Positions 24,684-31,712 of a stretch of DNA of 64,000 bases are shown here, piece after piece; the first letter of the stretch is position 1; every line of letters starts with the position of its first letter. Source of the DNA: AWTP1-18 sp036504515. GTDB taxonomy: Bacteria > Pseudomonadota > Gammaproteobacteria > Burkholderiales > Rhodocyclaceae. The stretch spans positions 434,001 through 498,000 of the forward strand of contig DASXVA010000009.1 of assembly GCA_036504515.1 (NCBI GenBank), written 5' to 3'. The position numbers were made by a program, and so were the translations under genes. The notes under the pieces are model-generated. The model was given only the letters and a program-made list of their open reading frames with translations. It was not told where the DNA came from and made no database searches.

Positions 24684-25597
24684 TCCCCCACTAAAAGTAA
24701 ATCCATTGGTCCACCCACACCACTTCCCATGAACTGCTGACTGGCAGGGTCAAACCAGAGGGAAATCTTCCCCTCCCACTCTCCATTCCGCTGCTTGTCG
24801 CAGATCAGCAAAGCGTCGGGGTCTCTCGGCTCATGTGGTCCACCTTCCGCCATAGCCCGTTCCTTGGCCTTGTTGCGCCAGACAGTGAGGACGTTATCCA
24901 CTTGGTCGGTAATCGCTCCCGAGCCCTTCACGTCGTACTTGCCGGGAGCCTTGCTTTCGTCCGGCCCTTTCTTCGCGTGGGCCACAAGATGGATGTGAAT
25001 GTTGTGGTCCCGTGCTGTCGCGGTCAGGGAGTCCACGAACTGCTTCTGCCGGGTGTAGTCATCCTCGGGAATCCCCATTTTCATCAGGCTGTCGATGACG
25101 AAGTGGGACACCTTGAGCTTGTCGGCGCAGTAGCGGACCACCGCCAGCATCTTGTCGGCCTTGACGGTGCCTTGCTGGTCGTAGAGCCATAGGCGGCGAT
25201 TGGTGGCGTCGTGGAAGTCACGAATGAACTCTGGCGACGGCATGGGCTTCATGTGCGTTTGGCGGCAGATGCGGGCCAGGGTCACGACAGGCTTCATTTC
25301 CATAGAGGCAATGCATACCTGTTGCCGCTGAGCCACCAGGGACATGCACACCATGCCCAGGGCCAGAGACTTGCCGTGCCCGTTCATTCCGTTCCACAGG
25401 GTCACCTCCCCCGGGCGGAAGCGGAACAGGTGCCGGGTCTTGGGCCAGGGCAGGAATTGCCCCTTCTGGTCCTCGGGCGCGTGGAAGTGAGCAATCACCT
25501 CGTCCGTGAAGTCGGCAGTGGAGCGGACCTTGTGGGCGGCGTCGGTGTCTTCCATGTAGCCGCTGAAGTCGATGGTGTCTCGAATCATCGTGGCCAT
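24680..25597 (-). CDS. DnaB-like replicative helicase (RecA-fold)
   Basis: This 305-residue ATPase resembles the C-terminal helicase domain of DnaB and T7 gp4-type enzymes. It has a Walker A GMNGHGKS at residues 70-77, a Walker B-like FVIDSLMKMG at about 166-175, and a later HAKKGPDESKAPGKYDVKGSGAITDQVDNVLTVWRNK region typical of motif H3/H4. It has no primase or N-terminal DnaB domain, so it may rely on another factor for loading. With the initiator two genes upstream it forms a minimal replication module. It is a single-domain helicase, as in many satellites and phages. Confidence 0.85.
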   Translation of the reverse strand: MATMIRDTIDFSGYMEDTDAAHKVRSTADFTDEVIAHFHAPEDQKGQFLPWPKTRHLFRFRPGEVTLWNGMNGHGKSLALGMVCMSLVAQRQQVCIASMEMKPVVTLARICRQTHMKPMPSPEFIRDFHDATNRRLWLYDQQGTVKADKMLAVVRYCADKLKVSHFVIDSLMKMGIPEDDYTRQKQFVDSLTATARDHNIHIHLVAHAKKGPDESKAPGKYDVKGSGAITDQVDNVLTVWRNKAKERAMAEGGPHEPRDPDALLICDKQRNGEWEGKISLWFDPASQQFMGSGVGGPMDLLLVGD

Positions 25598-26076
25598 TGG
25601 GCACCTCCCAGGGCAGCAGCTTCCCTTGCCCGTGCGGTTTGGTAGGCAACCATGTCGCCCTTAATCGCTGCATTGACGGCGGATGCCTTGGCGTCAATCA
25701 GGGCATCAATCCGCCAGCGGTCATCGAACTCCACCCGGCCATGGTCTTCTAGCCAGTACCAGCCGATGTCGCCCTCAAAGGTTGGGGACATGACGGCAAT
25801 CTCGGTGACGTATTCCTGCAATCGCTCATAGAGTCGGCCTACCTGCTCAGTCCATTCGGGAAAGAAGAACACAACCCGCATGCCCACTACGCAGCGAAGG
25901 TCTAGCCGTTCCACCGGGTCAGTTGGGCGGATGATCAACTCCGGGCAGTGCATTGAGTTTGCCCACCGCCACCAGTCGGCCTCAAGAATATGGCTGACCG
26001 TAATCCATACGTCCCCAGCAGGGCGTTGGCCATCCGTGCGCATAGCAATCAAGGGAGCTGCGCCGCGGGGAGTCAT
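25585..26076 (-). CDS. Unknown element protein between initiator and helicase
   Basis: The 163-residue product overlaps the gene before it by four bases and the helicase by 13. It has a Trp-rich opening (ILEADWWRWANSMHCP) and a central alternating hydrophobic pattern (CVVGMRVVFFFPEW). Its location between initiator and helicase suggests a helicase loader or accessory factor, but it shows no AAA+ Walker motif, so it is not DnaC-like. No family assigned. Confidence 0.65.
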   Translation of the reverse strand: MTPRGAAPLIAMRTDGQRPAGDVWITVSHILEADWWRWANSMHCPELIIRPTDPVERLDLRCVVGMRVVFFFPEWTEQVGRLYERLQEYVTEIAVMSPTFEGDIGWYWLEDHGRVEFDDRWRIDALIDAKASAVNAAIKGDMVAYQTARAREAAALGGAQWPR

Positions 26077-26726
26077 ATCGCACCTCGGAACTGTGATCCG
26101 TGAGAAGAGGGAGCAGCAGACCTACCCAGCTTGGCCCAGTCACCCCTAATCGCTTCCATGAAAGCCGCGTCATGGTCTGCATAGGCGTATCCGTTTGCTG
26201 CGCATTTGGTCTTGAATGCCTCAAGGTGTTCCTCGAGCCGGTCAAAGCCTTTTCCTTTTGCCCAAGCCATCACCCGTTCGCTAACGGTGAAGTCTTCAGA
26301 AACGGGAGTTTTTCTGCTGATCGTCTTTCCCGTGCGTTTCCCCTTAACGGTTATTGACGTATCTATGACGGTTCGGCTCCCATGGGTGGGAGGGGTGGGC
26401 TCCCGCCCATGGGAGGGGTTAGGGACATCCATGGGAGGGCTCCCATTGGCGGGAGGGGTAAGGCGTTTAAGGTTGATTTGATAGCGTCGGCTAGTTGCTC
26501 CGCCTTGTGGGTTTGCCGTCACAGTGAGGTAGCCAGACTCAATCACCGAATGAACCACTCGGCGGGCTTGTTTTTCACTCAGGCGAGTTTTTCTGGCGAT
26601 CGATGCCATAGATGGCCAACATCGACCGTTGTCGTCGGACCAATCGGCAAGGGCAAGTAACGCAAGTAACTCGGTACCGCTGCCTGGGTATCCATCCCAA
26701 ACCATAGATAGGACGCGGACTGCCAT
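26073..26726 (-). CDS. Winged-helix replication initiator-like protein
   Basis: This 217-residue protein has an N-terminal helix-turn-helix domain at about residues 15-85 (SMASIARKTRLSEKQARRVVHSVIESGYLTV), the type found in phage O-like and plasmid initiators. A Pro-rich linker with repeated PP..GS segments is encoded by iteron-like DNA (see the separate repeat). The C-terminal part (about 140-215) is a charged helical tail that might bind the helicase. The ATG lies one base after the stop of the upstream small gene. The location of repeats inside the gene resembles lambda O/ori. It could instead be a transcription regulator, but the helicase two genes downstream argues for replication. Confidence 0.75.
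   Translation of the reverse strand: MAVRVLSMVWDGYPGSGTELLALLALADWSDDNGRCWPSMASIARKTRLSEKQARRVVHSVIESGYLTVTANPQGGATSRRYQINLKRLTPPANGSPPMDVPNPSHGREPTPPTHGSRTVIDTSITVKGKRTGKTISRKTPVSEDFTVSERVMAWAKGKGFDRLEEHLEAFKTKCAANGYAYADHDAAFMEAIRGDWAKLGRSAAPSSHGSQFRGAI
26376..26464. repeat. Iteron-like GC-rich repeats inside the initiator gene (candidate origin)
   Basis: Read on the minus strand, three units of about 23-26 bases share the plan ACCCCTCCC then CCMATGGGAG-like. There is a fourth partial unit (CCCTCCCATGG), and several units contain palindromic CCCATGGG. They encode the Pro/Gly-rich linker. Tandem iterons within an initiator gene are typical of lambdoid-type origins; origin activity is inference. 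Confidence 0.6.
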
Positions 26727-26727
26727 T

Positions 26728-26901
26728 TCACACCCCCGCTATCAGGGCAGCCTGCCGGCATGCCTGCTCGTACTCGGTGCTGTTGGTTGCCTGTGCCGTG
26801 AGGGAGGTCTTCAACGCTTCGTAGGCGTGCCAGGCGTTGCTCCTAGCCGGCTTGTGTGCCTTGCTCCGGCTCCTGGGTCGGGTTGTGATTTTCGTCGCCA
26901 T
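26728..26901 (-). CDS. Small basic 57-residue element protein
   Basis: The gene is short enough to be missed by a 60-residue cutoff. It has an AAGGAGG ribosome-binding site five bases before its ATG, and its TGA sits one base before the initiator start. The N terminus is very basic (ATKITTRPRSRSKAHKPARS). The rest is a short amphipathic helix with one Cys. It could bind nucleic acid. Function is unknown. Confidence 0.72.
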   Translation of the reverse strand: MATKITTRPRSRSKAHKPARSNAWHAYEALKTSLTAQATNSTEYEQACRQAALIAGV

Positions 26902-26910
26902 GGCACCTCC

Positions 26911-27171
26911 TTACGCGGGCGTGCGGGCGGAAATTGCAGCGGGATGCTGGCAGCGGGATTCTTGGATGCAGTGATCAATCCACTGATCGATTTCGGCTGC
27001 GATGAATCCCACTGCGCGCGGCCCGATCTTCACAGGGCGCGGAAAGGTCGGATCGAACCTTGGAGATTTCGGATTGAGCTTGTCGTAGATCGCACTCTTG
27101 CCGAAGCCTATTTTCTCTGACACGGCGCGTAGCCGGAGAATCGAACGCGCTGTTTGTGCTGCTTCACTCAT
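26911..27171 (-). CDS. AlpA-family DNA-binding regulator or excisionase
   Basis: The 86-residue protein shows the AlpA/MerR-like winged-helix plan: LRLRAVSEKIGFGKSAIYDKL, then FPRPVKIGPRAVGFIAAEIDQWIDHCI. In P4-like elements AlpA proteins control excision and integrase expression. It is the first gene of the leftward operon, upstream of the small basic gene and the initiator. I see no clear operator by eye. Confidence 0.88.
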   Translation of the reverse strand: MSEAAQTARSILRLRAVSEKIGFGKSAIYDKLNPKSPRFDPTFPRPVKIGPRAVGFIAAEIDQWIDHCIQESRCQHPAAISARTPA

Positions 27172-27223
27172 TTTTGCCCCCTATCGGAAAACTGTGGGGG
27201 CATGTTGAAGTTTCAGCGGTGGG

Positions 27224-28072
27224 TTATTCGGTGGTATCCACTTTCATAAATTCGTTGATAAGTTTTCCGAGTTGCGAGTCAGAGGGAATCGTGAGGCCGC
27301 GCGCGGCTGCTATAGCCTTGATTTTTCTAGGTTGCGGACGAACTTTGCCACTCCGGAGCAAAACCTCCGCTGCCAGCTTGAAGACAATTTCACGGGACGG
27401 ATCGCCGGCTCGTTTTCGAACAGTCGCAGCTTTGTGGCGATTGTTTTTTAGTCGGATTTTTTTGTGAAAATGGCCGCGCCGGCGCAAATAGGCTTGATAG
27501 TAAAGGTCCTCAAGTTGGGTACGCTTACTTGGTCGGCCTCGTTTCCGTGGTTCTTGTGACGGGCGCCCCAGGTTTATGGGCTTGGAGATGAATTCAACAA
27601 CATCCTGCACGCTCAGTTCTTGACCGTCCTGCCTATGGATGGCCTTAATTCCATCAACGGCTGCGCTCTGATTGTGGTTTTCAGCATGATCCGCTTGGCT
27701 AGTGGCCTCCAGAGTGGGTGAGGTGATTGCTTGGCTTAATGGCTGTGGTGTGTCGATTTGCTGTGGGCTGCAGTTGGTTAAGGACGTGTGTTGATCGCCT
27801 CTCCCCGTCTGAACCATGAGCCCGGCTGCACGTGCTGCCGCCACTAGAAGGCGTTTCCGTTCTGCAGCGTCTTCCTCCGTCGCATCCTCTGGAAGTGGGT
27901 GGCGGAGGTATATCGGCAAGGGAATGCTTTCCCCGCCGTTCGCGTGGGCCTCTTTGATAAGGCGCTGTACTTCGAATTCCTCGGTGGGGCCGCCGTTGCC
28001 AATGGTGGGGGAGGCCGGGGGCGACTCGGCTTCTGGCGCTCCCGTCCGAGCGTTGCCCTTAGTCCGCTTCAT
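27224..28072 (-). CDS. Unknown DNA-binding-like protein with AT-hook-type motif
   Basis: This 282-residue protein has a low-complexity acidic N-terminal half. A KRGRPSKRTQ motif at about residue 180, with a preceding GRPSQEPRK, resembles an AT-hook. A basic helical C-terminal part follows (FHKKIRLKNNRHKAATVRKRAG; KLINEFMKVDTTE). DNA binding is plausible. The gene is separated from alpA by 52 bases and probably belongs to the regulatory end of the element. No close family comes to mind. Confidence 0.65.
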   Translation of the reverse strand: MKRTKGNARTGAPEAESPPASPTIGNGGPTEEFEVQRLIKEAHANGGESIPLPIYLRHPLPEDATEEDAAERKRLLVAAARAAGLMVQTGRGDQHTSLTNCSPQQIDTPQPLSQAITSPTLEATSQADHAENHNQSAAVDGIKAIHRQDGQELSVQDVVEFISKPINLGRPSQEPRKRGRPSKRTQLEDLYYQAYLRRRGHFHKKIRLKNNRHKAATVRKRAGDPSREIVFKLAAEVLLRSGKVRPQPRKIKAIAAARGLTIPSDSQLGKLINEFMKVDTTE

Positions 28073-28118
28073 GATCGTCTCCGGCCCTCATTGAGTGGTC
28101 TGTTTGTCTGAATCACGT

Positions 28119-28388
28119 CTAAGTCCGGAGCCCCCGGAGGTGGTCGGGGCACTCCTCGTAAGTCATTGTGGCGACTCCCATGACGCCCGCCTGCCCATTC
28201 CATGGGACGAGACTCATGTTCACCATGACCATACGTCCTTCAGTTGGATCAGCGTCCGTATCGATCAGAATGTGCGTGCCAGGCTGAATGGTGCGCCTAG
28301 GCATTTCTATTGGCAGGGTGGCGGTGACGAAGAAACGGCCTTTGCTGGCCTCGAATCGAACATCAGTTTGGTTGGCGACATTACCCAT
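28119..28388 (-). CDS. Unknown 89-residue protein with S24-like beta segment
   Basis: The ATG at 28388 overlaps the end of the upstream gene by eight bases; an earlier ATG at 28403 is less likely. The middle (GTHILIDTDADPTEGRMVMVN) has a pattern similar to the beta-strand core of LexA/S24 proteins. It has no catalytic Ser-Lys pair and no helix-turn-helix. The pair with the next gene upstream is worth noting. Function is unknown. Confidence 0.6.
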   Translation of the reverse strand: MGNVANQTDVRFEASKGRFFVTATLPIEMPRRTIQPGTHILIDTDADPTEGRMVMVNMSLVPWNGQAGVMGVATMTYEECPDHLRGLRT

Positions 28389-28800
28389 AGCACACCTCAA
28401 CATCAGCCTTCTGGCTCCGAACAGGGTGGCTCTGGCTTGTTTGGGTAATTCGGCTGGCTGGTTTGAATACTTCTTTCACTTCGCCAGCAATTCGCCAGTG
28501 GCGCGCTGCGTGGCCTGCGAATGGTTTCCAGTCACCTTCGCCAGTTTCATCCACCTTCACACCGCTTATAGCCACGTCAAAGTTGCGGCACCCCATCCAA
28601 ACCACTTTGCCATCCTGAATTTCTTCCACAAGGTAGAGAGAAGAGTATTGGATGGTGTGGCGGTCAAAATCGACAAGCAGCAAGTCGCAAGGCTCCACCA
28701 GGGAGCGGTACTGGCAATCGTGCGCCCGGATCAATCTCTCTCCAATCACAGGCGAAGAGTATGAGTGGGCTGGTTCTTGCGGTAGATTGGCGTTAGCCAT
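28381..28800 (-). CDS. Unknown 139-residue protein, S24-like segment
   Basis: A soluble protein with SLVEPCDLLLVDFDRHTIQYSSLYLVEE, which resembles the central part of LexA/CI-type peptidase domains. Catalytic residues and a DNA-binding domain are not seen. It overlaps the following gene by eight bases. It may be a degenerate S24 protein or an unrelated small beta protein; sequence alone cannot decide. Confidence 0.6.
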   Translation of the reverse strand: MANANLPQEPAHSYSSPVIGERLIRAHDCQYRSLVEPCDLLLVDFDRHTIQYSSLYLVEEIQDGKVVWMGCRNFDVAISGVKVDETGEGDWKPFAGHAARHWRIAGEVKEVFKPASRITQTSQSHPVRSQKADVEVCYG

Positions 28801-28901
28801 GGTTGCATCTCCTATCCAGGTGCTTCGTGGTCAGGCGGGTTTGGTGCTGCAACACCTTGCCCGCCGCTTTCCCGGCGATTCCCGCGGCTGGTACGGGTAA
28901 A

Positions 28902-29237
28902 TCACGCGGCGGCGACGCCTCGCTCGATCACTTCTGATACCCACGTGTTCAGGCTCTTGCCCTTCGTCTCTGCAGCCATCGCAGCGCGAGCGTGCAACTC
29001 AGGCGCCAGCCGCAAGCGGAATTGCCCAGAATAGGGGTGGTTCGGTTCCCGATTCAGCTTCTTGCAGGTTTCGAGGTAGTCATTGACGGCTTCCTCGAAG
29101 GCGGCCCGCAGTTCTGCAACGCTTTCGCCGTGAAAGCCGATCACATCGCGGATGCCGGCAATGTGTCCGACAAAGCAACCGTCTTCCTCGCTGTATTCCA
29201 CGCGGGCCGCATAGCCCTTGTGCGTCATCGTGTTCAT
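28902..29237 (-). CDS. hicB: HicB-family antitoxin
   Basis: HicB neutralises HicA and represses the operon. The 111-residue protein has the partially degenerate RNase-H-like HicB fold in its first half (YAARVEYSEEDGCFVGHIAGI, FHGESVAELRAAFEEAVNDYLE). It ends with a ribbon-helix-helix part (FRLRLAPELHARAAMAAETKGKSLNTWVSEVIERG). It overlaps hicA by four bases. The toxin-first order is usual for hicAB. Confidence 0.92.
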   Translation of the reverse strand: MNTMTHKGYAARVEYSEEDGCFVGHIAGIRDVIGFHGESVAELRAAFEEAVNDYLETCKKLNREPNHPYSGQFRLRLAPELHARAAMAAETKGKSLNTWVSEVIERGVAAA

Positions 29238-29488
29238 GGTTTCACTCCAAGATTTTCAAGAAATTGCCGCGCATCGCGCACCTGATAGGGCTTTGCCTCT
29301 TTCGCTGGGTGCGGCCGGTGGAAGGTGGCAATCATTCCGTCCTTCTCGAAGCGCACCCGGGAACCGTTCCCCTCGATCACCTGGCAACCAATCGCCACCA
29401 GTAACGCTTCGATGCGTCGCCACTCCAGGGACTTTGAAATCGGGTCAGTGAAGATGGCGACCAAGACTTTGCGGTGTGTGGCGTTCAT
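29234..29488 (-). CDS. hicA: HicA-family mRNA interferase toxin
   Basis: The 84-residue product shows the HicA double-stranded RNA-binding-like plan: WRRIEALLVAIGCQVIEGNGSRVRFEKDG and then FHRPHPAKEAKPYQVRDARQFLENLGV. In well-studied HicA proteins the catalytic His follows the GS of the loop. Here that position is Arg (GSR), and two His occur later in FHRPHP, as in a known longer HicA subgroup. Activity therefore depends on subgroup. It lies upstream of hicB with a four-base overlap. Confidence 0.88.
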   Translation of the reverse strand: MNATHRKVLVAIFTDPISKSLEWRRIEALLVAIGCQVIEGNGSRVRFEKDGMIATFHRPHPAKEAKPYQVRDARQFLENLGVKP

Positions 29489-29494
29489 GTGGTT

Positions 29495-29517
29495 ATGGTA
29501 TCAAATAATGGAACCAT
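29495..29517. promoter_or_regulatory. Candidate HicB operator overlapping the hicAB promoter
   Basis: ATGGTATC, a seven-base spacer and GGAACCAT form an imperfect inverted repeat just upstream of the hicA ATG, in an AT-rich region. Autoregulating antitoxins bind such dyads. Supported by position and symmetry only. Confidence 0.45.
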
Positions 29518-29526
29518 TGCAAGAGG

Positions 29527-30717
29527 TTAATTAGCCTTTGTTGCCCCTGCGCAGAAGCCAGCCCATGCATCCATAAGGTTGCGGCGCTTCTCGAACAGGT
29601 CAGTGCGGTTGTAGGCAGCTTCGGTCTTATCCTGGACGCTGTGGGCGAGGGCGGCTTCGCAAACGTCCCTAGGGACGTTGGTGCGCTCGGCAGCCCAGTC
29701 TCGAAAAGAGGATCGAAAGCCGTGGGCGGTGATGTCCAGACTCATCCGCCGCAGCATCATCAGAAACGCCATGTTGGACAGCGGCTTGCCGGGGCTGCGT
29801 CCGGGAAAGACGTACTCGCTATCGCCGGCCAGCTCTTTTGCGCGGTTGAGAATTTCCAGGCAGCGCTGGGACAGGGGGACTCGATGTTCGCGCTTGGCCT
29901 TCATCCGCTCGGCGGGGATCGTCCAGATGCCGGCATTGGCATTGATTTCGCTGCGCCTGGCGGCGACGATTTCGCCGGTACGTCCAGCCGTCAAAATCAG
30001 GAATTCGAAGGCCAGGCGGGCAAGCTCTCCGGCGTCGGACTCCCGTAGTGTCAGAATGAAGTCGGGAACATCAGGGTAAGGCATGGCAGCGTGGTGCTCG
30101 CCTCTATCGGTCTGTTTGGGCAGCACCTTGGCAAGACCGTCGCAGGGGTTGTCTCCTGTGCGAAGTCCGGATGCCTTGCACCAATCGAAAACCATGTTGA
30201 TGCGCTGGCGTACTCGCCGGGCGGTCTCCGGTTTTGTGTGCCATATGGACAGTAGAGCGGCCTTCACATCGCTCGTTCCGATGGCATCAACTCGCCTGGA
30301 GCCAAACTCGGGAAATGCGTACTCGGCCATGGTGTTGATCCATTGGCCGGCATGCTTGGGGTTGCGCCAGCTAGGGGAGTGTTCTTTGTGGACCTGACGG
30401 GCCGCTTCTTCGAAGGTTGGGATGACCTTGCGTGCGGTTCGCCGTTCCATCAGTGGGTCCCCGTTGTTGCGGGCGATCTTGCGCAGCCGGGCGGCCTCAT
30501 CGCGCGCCTCGGCCAGCGACACTAGAGAAAGTCCGCCGAGGCCAATGTCACAGCGCTTTCCTTTGATCACCGTCCGTAGCACCCACCTTTTTGACCCGGA
30601 TGGATCGACAACGAGGTAGAGGCCATTGCCATCAGCGTACCGGCCAGGCGCAGCCAATGCCTTGACCTTGACCGCTGTCAGCGCTTTTTCAGGGTGCTTA
30701 CCTGCCTTGGTTGCCAT
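29527..30717 (-). CDS. Tyrosine integrase, P4-type
   Basis: The 396-residue recombinase integrates the element at the tRNA-Ser 3' end. It has the N-terminal arm-binding DUF4102-type domain (KALAAPGRYADGNGLYLVV) and a SAM-like core-binding part. The catalytic domain follows, with TAGRTGEI (Arg), HGFRSSFRDW (H-x-x-R) and the Tyr in KTEAAYNRTDL. The ATG at 30717 is preferred because a GGGAG ribosome-binding site precedes it; a start at 30741 is possible. Unusually for P4-like elements, the gene is at the end away from the intact tRNA. Confidence 0.95.
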   Translation of the reverse strand: MATKAGKHPEKALTAVKVKALAAPGRYADGNGLYLVVDPSGSKRWVLRTVIKGKRCDIGLGGLSLVSLAEARDEAARLRKIARNNGDPLMERRTARKVIPTFEEAARQVHKEHSPSWRNPKHAGQWINTMAEYAFPEFGSRRVDAIGTSDVKAALLSIWHTKPETARRVRQRINMVFDWCKASGLRTGDNPCDGLAKVLPKQTDRGEHHAAMPYPDVPDFILTLRESDAGELARLAFEFLILTAGRTGEIVAARRSEINANAGIWTIPAERMKAKREHRVPLSQRCLEILNRAKELAGDSEYVFPGRSPGKPLSNMAFLMMLRRMSLDITAHGFRSSFRDWAAERTNVPRDVCEAALAHSVQDKTEAAYNRTDLFEKRRNLMDAWAGFCAGATKAN

Positions 30718-30862
30718 AGATACTCCCTCAATACATACCACATTTTATGTGGGATTTCATGGGAAGTAAATGGTCGCTATTGGAATGATTTTCTTTATAT
30801 GTGGCGTGGTTGATTGGTATTTCAGGACTGCTTTGTAGTGTATCGGAATTAAATAAGGCGGA

Positions 30863-30876
30863 CACCGCCTCCGCCA
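30863..30876. repeat. attR: 14-bp direct repeat
   Basis: CACCGCCTCCGCCA matches the tRNA-Ser 3' end exactly. It lies 146 bases upstream of the integrase start codon and just before the displaced tRNA-Ser terminator. Confidence 0.88.
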
Positions 30877-30882
30877 AAAAAT

Positions 30883-30940
30883 AACCCGCTTTAACCGACC
30901 TTAATTCTTTTTAAGGTACTGAGTTAAAGCGGGTTTTTGT
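30883..30940 (+). terminator. Displaced tRNA-Ser terminator
   Basis: Thirteen-base arms (AACCCGCTTTAAC at 30883-30895 and GTTAAAGCGGGTT at 30923-30935) enclose an inner CCTTAA/TTAAGG stem and are followed by a T run. Its place six bases after the attR repeat shows the chromosome once read tRNA-Ser then terminator. Confidence 0.9.
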
Positions 30941-30995
30941 TTTTTCGGCTCACAGCTTTATGAAACTGGAGGGAGATTTAAGGGCTGCTTCTCTG

Positions 30996-31487
30996 CTATT
31001 GCAGCAGAAAGGTCGTGAAAAAGGCGTCAGCGAAGGGCTTTCTGTCCTGGCGTGATCCGGCAATCTCGTTGGCAACTGTGGTGATCGACTTCGCCAAGTT
31101 GTCTTTTCCTTCTGTTGTTACTAGCTCGCTGCCTCGACGCGCCATCACTTCCCTAAGGACATTGCTCTTTATCTCAGGGACAAATACCTTGAGTTGTTCC
31201 GCCCGTTCTACAGAGTCAGCTTTCAGATCCACCGCCATCTGTATGTATTGGAAGCTAGTGGCGTCAGTTGCCGCAGGATCGGTAGGTAAGTTGGTGGTGA
31301 ATGTTTCCAGCTTTACATAGCCGGGGACAGGGCCTCGCATCCATGCAGGATCAACAGGCTTGGCGTCACCACCCTGGATTTTTTGCCACCCTAGCACTCC
31401 CAGTACTAGGAGGAGTACGCCCAAACTGGTGAGAAGACCAATAACGAGTCCATTATTTGATTCTGGTGGAGTTGAGGGCTTGGCCAT
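30996..31487 (-). CDS. fliL: FliL-family flagellar basal-body protein
   Basis: FliL surrounds the stator units and supports flagellar rotation. The 163-residue product has a cytoplasmic N terminus, one membrane helix at about 13-33 (GLVIGLLTSLGVLLLVLGVLG), and a periplasmic stomatin-like domain. The family signatures are VKLETFTTNLPTD, SFQYIQMAVDLKADS, VFVPEIKSNVLREVM and the C-terminal DAFFTTFLLQ. It lies outside any flagellar operon, and the tRNA-Ser terminator is just left of it, facing it. A detached fliL paralogue is the likely reading. Confidence 0.88.
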   Translation of the reverse strand: MAKPSTPPESNNGLVIGLLTSLGVLLLVLGVLGWQKIQGGDAKPVDPAWMRGPVPGYVKLETFTTNLPTDPAATDATSFQYIQMAVDLKADSVERAEQLKVFVPEIKSNVLREVMARRGSELVTTEGKDNLAKSITTVANEIAGSRQDRKPFADAFFTTFLLQ

Positions 31488-31712
31488 TGGTTCTAGTGTT
31501 CAGTGAAATGTTTTTGTATCAGCCCAGATTCGGGAAAGACTGCTTCGATTCTGCAATAAGTATGCAATCAGCTTACGATCATACCGCTGCAAATTAACTG
31601 ACGGCAACCGCTAATGCAGCTTCTTTGACTAAATGTGACGCATGCAATGAAATTTGTCCGTAAATGCAACAATTCCTTAATAAATCATCTGGATGCAATG
31701 TCCTGAATTTGG

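Larger units (their letters stand above)
18654..30876. mobile_element. Integrated 12.2-kb satellite-like element in tRNA-Ser
   Basis: The element lies between two copies of a 14-base tRNA-Ser sequence and encodes a tyrosine integrase at its right end. Its cargo is a leftward operon (AlpA-like protein, small basic protein, winged-helix initiator, DnaB-like helicase, tape-measure protein and seven or more unknown genes), a HicAB pair, and a few unlinked small genes. Gene starts and stops overlap by 1-14 bases throughout, as in phages. There is no capsid, portal, terminase, holin or lysin gene, and no conjugation gene. The tRNA terminator now lies beyond the right repeat, as expected if the element split the tRNA from its terminator. 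The first 228 bases (18,654-18,881) hold no gene I can support. Confidence 0.88.

Noticed and set aside
18654..30876. Element interpreted as a degraded prophage
   Set aside because: No broken gene or internal stop is seen, gene overlaps are preserved across the operon, and replication and integration genes are complete; an intact compact element fits better.
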